A stretch of DNA of 5,024 nt from NCBI GenBank assembly GCA_025363495.1, contig JANYDR010000422.1:1-5024 (forward strand), read 5' to 3'. Below are positions 1-4,625 of the stretch, one piece after another. Position 1 is the first letter of the stretch, and every line of letters starts with the position of its first letter. The DNA comes from Cyclobacteriaceae bacterium (GTDB lineage Bacteria > Bacteroidota > Bacteroidia > Cytophagales > Cyclobacteriaceae). The translations under genes were made by a program, and so were the position numbers. The notes under the pieces were generated by a model. That model saw only the letters and a program-made list of their open reading frames with translations, was not told the DNA's origin and made no database searches.

Positions 1-1014
1 ATTCTCCGATCTTCCTTTCTTATACACCATCCTTCCTTGAGCCTTTCCCTTGCGAAGTTCTTTCTGTTCTTCAACCGGTAGTGCTATTATTTCTATGCAC
101 TCCACAGAACAACATTCATTGAATTTTTCAGCGCACTCTTCACATTGAATGAAAAGCAAATGACATCCTTCATTTCTGCAATTTGTATGATTGTCACATG
201 GCTTGCCGCACTGATGGCATACGCTTATAACTTTATCAGAGATGCGTTCACCCAGTCGTTCATCAAATACAAAGTTCTTGCCGATGAATTTATTCTCATG
301 CCCCTGATCTTTCACTTGACGTGCGTATTCAATAATACCTCCGTCGAGTTGAAATACATTTTTAAATCTGCGATGCTTCATCCAGGCACTTGCCTTTTCA
401 CAACGGATTCCGCCGGTGCAATACATGACAATATTCTTCTCCTTTTTGTCTTCCAGCATTTTTTCAACGATCGGGAGAGATTCTTTAAATGTATCTACAT
501 CCGGACAAATAGCATTTTCGAAATGGCCCACTTCACTTTCATAATGATTCCGCATGTCAACAACAACAGTTTCGGGATCCCTTGTTAGCTGATTAAATGC
601 CTCCGCGGAAACGTGAGTGCCGGAATCTGTGACGTCGAAACTTTTATCATCAAGACCATCGGCAACGATTTTTCTCTTTACCTGTATTTTAAGAATGAAA
701 AATGATTTTCCATCATCTTCAATGGCGACGTTTAATCTTACATTTTTTAGGAAATTGATTTTATCCAGTGATTGTTTAAAAGCATCGAACTGATCTTTCT
801 CCACGCTTAATTGAGCATTGATGCCCTCCGGTGCGATATAAATTCTTCCAAGGATTCCCATTGGAGACCAGGTTGCATAAAGAGTATCCCTGAATTCTTT
901 GGGATCTGAAATCTGATGGTACTTATAAAACGAAAGCGTCAGCTTGTTCTGAGGCGAGCTGTGGAGCTTTTGCTTGAGGATGCGTTTATCGACCTTGTTG
1001 TAGAGGGAGTCCAT
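1..1014 (-). CDS. trhO: tRNA uridine(34) hydroxylase TrhO (rhodanese family), C-terminus cut by window edge
   Basis: TrhO (YceA/UPF0176 family) catalyses oxygen-dependent hydroxylation of U34 in a subset of tRNAs, giving 5-hydroxyuridine, the precursor of further wobble modifications; it acts in the cytoplasm. 338 residues are visible and the frame is still open at the left edge. The N-terminal region (about 1-115) has the family motifs LSFYKY (27-32) and EGINAQ (63-68). The rhodanese domain (about 135-235) has DMRNHYESEVGHFENA (153-168) and the active-site loop YCTGGIRCEKASAW, with the presumed catalytic Cys199. After FIGKNFVFDERLGERIS comes a tail with ten cysteines between 266 and 306, starting CHQCGKPC, typical of the long TrhO form. 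The ATG at 1014 aligns with the start of E. coli TrhO as I remember it, so only the last residues are missing. It is the last gene of the minus-strand run, separated by 221 nt from the gene before it, and may have its own promoter. Confidence 0.96.
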   Translation of the reverse strand, partial: MDSLYNKVDKRILKQKLHSSPQNKLTLSFYKYHQISDPKEFRDTLYATWSPMGILGRIYIAPEGINAQLSVEKDQFDAFKQSLDKINFLKNVRLNVAIEDDGKSFFILKIQVKRKIVADGLDDKSFDVTDSGTHVSAEAFNQLTRDPETVVVDMRNHYESEVGHFENAICPDVDTFKESLPIVEKMLEDKKEKNIVMYCTGGIRCEKASAWMKHRRFKNVFQLDGGIIEYARQVKDQGHENKFIGKNFVFDERLGERISDKVISVCHQCGKPCDNHTNCRNEGCHLLFIQCEECAEKFNECCSVECIEIIALPVEEQKELRKGKAQGRMVYKKGRSEN

Positions 1015-1025
1015 AGAATAGGGTA

Positions 1026-1033
1026 CAAAAATA
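1026..1033 (-). promoter_or_regulatory. candidate Bacteroidota -7 promoter box upstream of trhO
   Basis: Read on the minus strand this is TATTTTTG, a full match to the Bacteroidota sigma-ABfr -7 consensus TAnnTTTG. At the expected distance upstream, a TTTC at 1053-1056 (19-nt spacer) is a one-mismatch version of the -33 TTTG; that tetramer belongs to the heptad repeat arm. Initiation about 7 nt downstream would leave a leader of only a few nucleotides before the trhO ATG at 1014, so the transcript would be nearly leaderless. The match is short and the region AT-rich, so chance occurrence is possible. Confidence 0.4.
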
Positions 1034-1045
1034 GCGCATAGAGAT

Positions 1046-1075
1046 GAAAGTGGAAAGTTGAAAGTGGAAAGCTAG
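1046..1075. repeat. heptad repeat arm 1L (left arm of inverted pair 1)
   Basis: Four tandem 7-nt units on the plus strand: GAAAGTG (1046-1052), GAAAGTT (1053-1059), GAAAGTG (1060-1066), GAAAGCT (1067-1073), followed by AG. The 30 bases are complementary to 1192-1221 at 25 of 30 positions by hand alignment. The arm lies 31 nt upstream of the trhO start. The spacer between the arms (1076-1191) is AT-rich, with no ORF or strong secondary motif that I can see. Confidence 0.8.
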
Positions 1076-1191
1076 GTCCCAACATAGAAAGTATAATTCT
1101 CGACTTAATATCTATCTTAAATCACTGCAGACAGCTATTTAAATCTAAAATGAGATTGCTCGAATGAATTAATCTTCTAGATCAGACAAAA

Positions 1192-1242
1192 CTAGCTTTT
1201 CAATTTCAGCTTTAAACTTTCAGCTTTCAATTAATTTATTTT
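1192..1242. repeat. heptad repeat arm 1R (right arm of inverted pair 1), overlapping a stop codon
   Basis: After CT, 7-nt units run in phase on the plus strand: AGCTTTT (1194), CAATTTC (1201), AGCTTTA (1208), AACTTTC (1215), AGCTTTC (1222), then the decayed units AATTAAT (1229) and TTATTTT (1236). The last contains the TAA stop (1236-1238) of the 207-residue gene on the minus strand. Similar GAAAGC-type sequence, out of phase, continues into the final codons of that gene (CGCTTTC at 1245-1251). This arm pairs with 1046-1075. No T-run follows the stem on the minus strand, so it is not a standard intrinsic terminator. Confidence 0.78.
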
Positions 1243-1859
1243 CCCGCTTTCAACTGTCCTCTCAACAACAGGTTATATTCCTCGCAGGTCAGGTATCCTT
1301 TCTGATGACAATAAAGGCACGTCTTATATGTTTCTCCAAAATAGTCTTTCTTTATAATCACAGTAGATCCATTACAGACCGGACATGTAACTTTTCCGGT
1401 GGGTCCGCAATCAATCGTGTAATCTTTCGAAAGAACTTCTGCGGCTTTTTGTGATTCGAGCTGTCGTTCTTGTAAGAGACTTTGCTCAGCTCTCTTAAGC
1501 CAGTCGGCAGCTTCCTCTGAATACTGCCCGGTGGTTCCTTTTAATTGGATGTATTTGGTAAGCCAATCGACACTTTGTTTGAACTTCCCGATAAAGTAAG
1601 AATTTTTCCCAAAGAAGAACGTAAGGTCGGAGGGGATGCTTCTCATGTTGCTCAAGGCATATTTCAATTTCTGATCAGCCAGTGTGTATTCTTCATGATC
1701 GAGGTAATAAATCCCGGAGTCCATTTGTGCTCTTATCTGACGAACCCTTTCAAACTCCTTTTGCTGTTCAATCTGACGTATCTTCTCACGCTCCGCATCT
1801 TGCTGGGCGAAGGAGGATATGAAAGAAAAAAGAAATACGATCACTAAAGAAAACCTCAT
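1236..1859 (-). CDS. secreted helical-repeat protein with C-terminal cysteine-pair (zinc-binding-like) domain, function unknown
   Basis: I do not recognise a named family. The 207-residue product starts with a Sec signal peptide (1-18: R2, hydrophobic core, then SSFA before QQ), so it is probably periplasmic; no lipobox Cys is seen. A charged, Gln/Glu/Arg-rich coiled-coil-like stretch follows (about 20-46). Residues about 47-130 look TPR-like: GIYYLDHEEYTLADQKLKYAL, then a second helical pair GKFKQSVDWLTKYIQL. The C-terminal part has six cysteines in a symmetric order, C151-x7-C159-x2-C162-x18-C181-x2-C184-x7-C192, with CPVCNGS and CLYCHQKG resembling the CxxCxGxG zinc knuckles of DnaJ. The ATG overlaps the ACMSD stop as ATGA, indicating translational coupling. 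The last residues (QLKAGK) and the stop lie in or next to repeat arm 1R, so the extreme C-terminus may be repeat-derived. The CDS is real; its role is unknown. Confidence 0.85.
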   Translation of the reverse strand: MRFSLVIVFLFSFISSFAQQDAEREKIRQIEQQKEFERVRQIRAQMDSGIYYLDHEEYTLADQKLKYALSNMRSIPSDLTFFFGKNSYFIGKFKQSVDWLTKYIQLKGTTGQYSEEAADWLKRAEQSLLQERQLESQKAAEVLSKDYTIDCGPTGKVTCPVCNGSTVIIKKDYFGETYKTCLYCHQKGYLTCEEYNLLLRGQLKAGK

Positions 1860-2863
1860 TGTTGAAAACGTTTTTTAGGTAAGTCGAGCCACTCGAGAGT
1901 AGCGTTGACGAAGATATCCTCTTTTATTTTCTTTGAAAGGTCTGAGTCTTCAATGAATTTTCCAATTTCCAGGTCACCCAACGGAAAGGGGTAATCGGAT
2001 CCAAGTGTTACGCGATTGGAGCCCACCATCTTTACAACATATTCAAGCATTAATGGGTCATGGGTGATGCTGTCAACCCAGAATTTTCCAAGGTATTTTT
2101 TTGGTTCAATGGGATTGTCAATGGCTACCAAATCCGGGCGACAATCAAATCCTTGTTGAATGCGTCCGATCGTTGGTAGAAACGATCCTCCTGAATGAGC
2201 AAAGTTTACTCTCAAGGCTGGCAGTCTTTCAAAAATCCCACCAAAAATCATGGAGCAGATTGCGCGCGACGTTTCCGCTGGCATTCCCACAAGCCATGGA
2301 AGCCAGTAGCGAGACATTTGTTTTTCACCCATCATGTTCCAGGGGTGAACCAATATTGCCATACTTAGTTTTTCACAGGCTTCAAAGATCGGGAAGAACC
2401 GTTCTTCATTAAGATTCTCATCATTGATATTCGAGCCAATCTGAATGCCATGCAGTCCGATTTTTTTGCATCGCTTGAGTTCTTCTACCGCCAATTCAGC
2501 GTCTTGCATAGGAAGAGTCGCAAGGCCCACATAGTTCTTTGGATATTTTGTTACAAGCTTTGCCAGGTTATCATTTAAAAACTTAGAAAGGTCAAGACAG
2601 TCGGCTGGTTTTGCCCAGTATGAAAACATAACGGGAATTGTACAGACCACTTGCACCTGCGTATTAAACTCTTCATATTCTTTTATCCGGAGTTCGGGGT
2701 TCCAGCAATTTTCCTTGATTTCACGAAAGAACTGATTTCCACGCATCATTTTGGCATAACCCTTTTTGTGATGCTGAAGATAGATGAAGTCGCCATAACC
2801 AAACTTATCGCTCCAGTTGGGCATTTTTTTAGGAAGGATGTGGGTGTGGCTGTCGATTTTCAA
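1856..2863 (-). CDS. acmsd: 2-amino-3-carboxymuconate-6-semialdehyde decarboxylase (ACMSD), TTG start
   Basis: ACMSD (EC 4.1.1.45) decarboxylates 2-amino-3-carboxymuconate-6-semialdehyde, diverting tryptophan/kynurenine and 3-hydroxyanthranilate breakdown away from quinolinate/NAD and towards 2-aminomuconate. It is a cytosolic metal-dependent amidohydrolase-superfamily enzyme. The 335 residues match the length of animal ACMSD, with near-identical blocks: KIDSHTHILPK, FGYG, RENCW-like REIKENCW (47-54), PVMFSYWAKP, LPMQ, WLPWLVGMPAETS, PKKYLGKF, GSDYPFPLG. Expected metal/catalytic residues are H6, H8, H173, H223 and D290; R47 matches the substrate-contacting Arg of the family. The start is TTG (2861-2863). 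No ATG, GTG or other TTG lies between it and an in-frame TAA at 2873-2875, and a later ATG would remove the HxH metal site. The TTG sits at the edge of repeat arm 2L and no Shine-Dalgarno is visible. It overlaps the downstream gene by 4 nt (ATGA). No other kynurenine-pathway gene is in the window. Confidence 0.96.
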   Translation of the reverse strand: MKIDSHTHILPKKMPNWSDKFGYGDFIYLQHHKKGYAKMMRGNQFFREIKENCWNPELRIKEYEEFNTQVQVVCTIPVMFSYWAKPADCLDLSKFLNDNLAKLVTKYPKNYVGLATLPMQDAELAVEELKRCKKIGLHGIQIGSNINDENLNEERFFPIFEACEKLSMAILVHPWNMMGEKQMSRYWLPWLVGMPAETSRAICSMIFGGIFERLPALRVNFAHSGGSFLPTIGRIQQGFDCRPDLVAIDNPIEPKKYLGKFWVDSITHDPLMLEYVVKMVGSNRVTLGSDYPFPLGDLEIGKFIEDSDLSKKIKEDIFVNATLEWLDLPKKRFQQ

Positions 2864-2866
2864 GTT

Positions 2867-2901
2867 AAAAGCTTAAGGCGGAAAGCTAAAAGCTTAAAGC
2901 C
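2867..2901. repeat. heptad repeat arm 2L (left arm of inverted pair 2)
   Basis: Five in-phase 7-nt units on the plus strand: AAAAGCT (2867), TAAGGCG (2874), GAAAGCT (2881), AAAAGCT (2888), TAAAGCC (2895). The preceding heptad TCAAGTT (2860-2866) also resembles a unit and contains the TTG start of ACMSD. The core AAAGCTAAAAGC (2882-2893) is the exact reverse complement of 2953-2964. Over 32 positions (2869-2900 against 2946-2977) 25 are complementary. The loop between the arms is about 45 nt. Confidence 0.85.
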
Positions 2902-2943
2902 GATACTCCAAACACTGGGGTTTCAGTTTCTAATAAATCACTC

Positions 2944-2978
2944 AAGCTTTCTGCTTTTAGCTTTTTACTTTAAACTTA
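2944..2978. repeat. heptad repeat arm 2R (right arm of inverted pair 2), overlapping a stop codon
   Basis: Five in-phase 7-nt units on the plus strand: AAGCTTT (2944), CTGCTTT (2951), TAGCTTT (2958), TTACTTT (2965), AAACTTA (2972). The fourth contains the TAA stop (2965-2967) of the EEP-family gene, and the fifth encodes part of its last codons (LSLK). The core GCTTTTAGCTTT (2953-2964) pairs exactly with 2882-2893. On the transcribed strand the resulting stem would lie between the EEP stop and the ACMSD start. Confidence 0.85.
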
Positions 2979-3939
2979 AGACTGCTTCCAACCCGTAATG
3001 ATCCGACAAATCTTCGTGTTCCTTAGTCCAGCGTTGTTTGATGATTTGTACACGTCGGTTAATCGAAAAGTTTGTTGATCCATTAGGTCGAATAAAAAAA
3101 TAATCCAATAAGAGGCGATATTCTTTTCTGGTTTCGCAGAGGTCATTATTAGGTCGGTCCATGGTGAATTGTTGTTTGCCCAATAATTCTCCGTCGGACG
3201 CTCTTAATGTTTCCAGCATTACCGAATACCTCGCAAGGCGATCAATAAAACTCTGAGAAATATCCGCTGGAAGGCTGGGTGGAATACTTTTAATTGTATT
3301 GAAGTCTCCGCAGATCAGCTGAGGTACGTTTTGTTTAGCGTGTCGTTCCAATAGATCTGAAGCAAGCTGAGCATATTGACTATACATGATTTCCTGCGCC
3401 CCGAAAGCCTGGAGATGTGTGCCTGCGACCTGAATGATTTTTCCGTTGACATCCAGCTCCGCCATCAATGCTCCTTTGCGTGACATCTTATCAATTCCTG
3501 ATCTGTATTTAAACCGAATTTGGTAAACCTGCTTAATCGGGTATTTGCTGAAAAGCATAACGCCTCCATTCGTTTTGAATGCAATAGTTTTTTTGTTGAG
3601 AACACGAGTATGATAAGGATATTTTTGGGTTAGACCTTTTGTAATAATCCTTCTGCTTCGTTTTTGAAATAATTCCTGAAAGACGACTACGTCGTAACCC
3701 CGTTGATTTAATTGATTTACAATGGCGCGGGCTCTTATGGCTTTGTGATTACTTTTAATGATTGGCAGCATTTGAATGTTCCAGGAAAGGAGGGAGAGGG
3801 AGTCTTGTGATCGGGTATGGTTGGAGATGAGAAGAAGTAGTATGGTAAAAAATAATAGTTTAAAACTTATCCTTCGGCATGTTGCCAGTTGCCGGTTACC
3901 GGGAGAAATAGAGATTTCGTTATTATAAATTGTTTCCAT
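2965..3939 (-). CDS. secreted endonuclease/exonuclease/phosphatase-family hydrolase, sphingomyelinase-like
   Basis: This is a metal-dependent phosphodiesterase of the EEP (DNase I-like) superfamily. The closest resemblance I see is to neutral/bacterial sphingomyelinases (GTHLQA motif), but the substrate is not proven. Of 324 residues, about 24-44 form a signal peptide (RRISFK, then the hydrophobic run LLFFTILLLLI at 28-38), predicting export. The EEP signatures follow in order: LLSWNIQMLP (N54), VVVFQEL (E89), NGGVMLFSKYPI (124-135), VAGTHLQA (H175), CGDFNTI (D212, N214), LLLDYFFIRP (D279), DLSDHYGLEAVL (D313, H314), so the active site looks complete. The ATG at 3937-3939 is the most upstream ATG before an in-frame stop, but it gives an unusually long n-region. 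Residues 14-20 (GNRQLAT) are encoded by heptad repeat arm 3L, so the true start may be a downstream non-ATG codon such as CTG at 3886-3888. The last codons and stop lie in arm 2R. Confidence 0.9.
   Translation of the reverse strand: METIYNNEISISPGNRQLATCRRISFKLLFFTILLLLISNHTRSQDSLSLLSWNIQMLPIIKSNHKAIRARAIVNQLNQRGYDVVVFQELFQKRSRRIITKGLTQKYPYHTRVLNKKTIAFKTNGGVMLFSKYPIKQVYQIRFKYRSGIDKMSRKGALMAELDVNGKIIQVAGTHLQAFGAQEIMYSQYAQLASDLLERHAKQNVPQLICGDFNTIKSIPPSLPADISQSFIDRLARYSVMLETLRASDGELLGKQQFTMDRPNNDLCETRKEYRLLLDYFFIRPNGSTNFSINRRVQIIKQRWTKEHEDLSDHYGLEAVLSLK
3881..3903. repeat. heptad repeat arm 3L (left arm of inverted pair 3), inside the 5' end of a CDS
   Basis: Three in-phase 7-nt units on the plus strand: GTTGCCA (3881), GTTGCCG (3888), GTTACCG (3895), then GG. 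The core CCGGTTACC (3892-3900) is the exact reverse complement of 4025-4033, and 14 of 16 positions pair around it. On the minus strand the units read TGGCAAC/CGGTAAC and are translated in the EEP gene as part of its N-terminus. At the other two junctions the left arm lies outside the coding region. Confidence 0.75.
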
Positions 3940-4009
3940 TGGACTTGTACTTTGTAGAACAACGAAACGGGAAATTTAGTTAGCCTGATAATCTTGATTC
4001 ACAGGACCC

Positions 4010-4044
4010 TGGAAACTTGCACCTGGTAACCGGTAACAGTTTAC
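4010..4044. repeat. heptad repeat arm 3R (right arm of inverted pair 3), overlapping the nudK stop
   Basis: In-phase 7-nt units on the plus strand: TGGAAAC (4010), TTGCACC (4017), TGGTAAC (4024), CGGTAAC (4031), AGTTTAC (4038). The last, a decayed unit, contains the TAA stop of nudK (4041-4043). It pairs with 3881-3903 through GGTAACCGG (4025-4033). The rest of the nudK-EEP junction (3940-4009) shows no ORF and no convincing TAnnTTTG box on the minus strand. Confidence 0.72.
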
Positions 4045-4616
4045 CCAAGTAGTCCATGCACTTGCGCGTGATAAAGCAACATAATTGTCTTCGCATCCTT
4101 TATCTCACCCGTTGTTATCATTGACAGGGCTTTCTCGAAACTCAATTCGAGTACATCGATATCTTCATCATCCAAACCACCGCCCTCGTTGATTTTTTCT
4201 TCGTTTGAATATTCGGCAACGAAAAAATAAAGTATCTCGGTCACAGACCCAGGCGACATATATGCTTCGAAGATTTTCTTAACATCTTTTATTTTATATC
4301 CGGTCTCTTCTTCTGTCTCCCGCTTGATGGCAACGTCTGGTTGATCCTTATCAAGTAATCCAGCACAAGCTTCAATCATCATCCCGTCGGCATTGCCATT
4401 AATGAAAGTTGGCAAGCGAAACTGCCGCGTAAGTATTACAGACTTTTGAATTTTATTATAAAGCAGGATAACTGCTCCGTTTCCACGGTCATAGGCTTCA
4501 CGGGTCTGATGCTGCCAGGTGCCATCCTTTTTTTGGAAGTCGAAAGTGATCTTCTTGAGAACGTACCAGTTTTTAGAAAGTATCTCTTCTTTCTGAATTA
4601 CGATTTGATTGCCCAT
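4041..4616 (-). CDS. nudK: GDP-mannose pyrophosphatase NudK (Nudix hydrolase)
   Basis: NudK hydrolyses GDP-mannose (and related nucleoside diphosphate sugars, less well ADP-ribose) to the sugar 1-phosphate and a nucleoside monophosphate, with Mg2+, in the cytoplasm. The product has 191 residues, the same length as E. coli NudK as I remember it, and aligns throughout: KREVYDRGNGA-like TREAYDRGNGAVILLYN (38-54), RQFRLPTFINGN (64-75), IEACAGLLD (81-89), AYMSPGSVTE (118-127), GGGLDDEDIDVLEL (145-158), TGEIKDAKT (169-177). The Nudix box runs from G86 to Y107 and ends RETEEETGY, supplying the Mg-binding glutamates; its first half is one residue shorter than the general consensus, as in NudK itself. 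The ATG at 4614-4616 lies 9 nt after the oxidoreductase stop, so the two are probably co-transcribed. Those 9 nt are TTTTTTTTA, so there is no Shine-Dalgarno. The stop lies in repeat arm 3R. Confidence 0.95.
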   Translation of the reverse strand: MGNQIVIQKEEILSKNWYVLKKITFDFQKKDGTWQHQTREAYDRGNGAVILLYNKIQKSVILTRQFRLPTFINGNADGMMIEACAGLLDKDQPDVAIKRETEEETGYKIKDVKKIFEAYMSPGSVTEILYFFVAEYSNEEKINEGGGLDDEDIDVLELSFEKALSMITTGEIKDAKTIMLLYHAQVHGLLG

Positions 4617-4625
4617 TAAAAAAAA

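Noticed and set aside
145..588. 147-residue plus-strand ORF
   Set aside because: It lies antisense within trhO, whose rhodanese and cysteine-tail motifs are unmistakable; the ORF's own translation has no recognisable family features.
1545..1847. 100-residue plus-strand ORF
   Set aside because: Antisense shadow of the signal-peptide/helical-repeat gene.
2101..2412. 103-residue plus-strand ORF
   Set aside because: Antisense shadow of ACMSD.
2904..2926. Small AAAC/GTTT stem and a TTTG in the loop of pair 2 as a promoter for ACMSD
   Set aside because: The minus-strand AGTGTTTG lacks the TA of the TAnnTTTG box and the stem is only 4 bp.
2651..2998. 115-residue plus-strand ORF running through ACMSD, repeat pair 2 and the EEP gene end
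   Set aside because: It crosses two convincing genes on the other strand and the repeat; no family features are seen.
1046..4044. Heptad arms as a CRISPR array or classical insertion sequence/MITE
   Set aside because: Units are 7 nt, degenerate and without regular spacers; no transposase and no target-site duplication is seen at the arm borders. A non-autonomous element is not excluded but lacks positive evidence.
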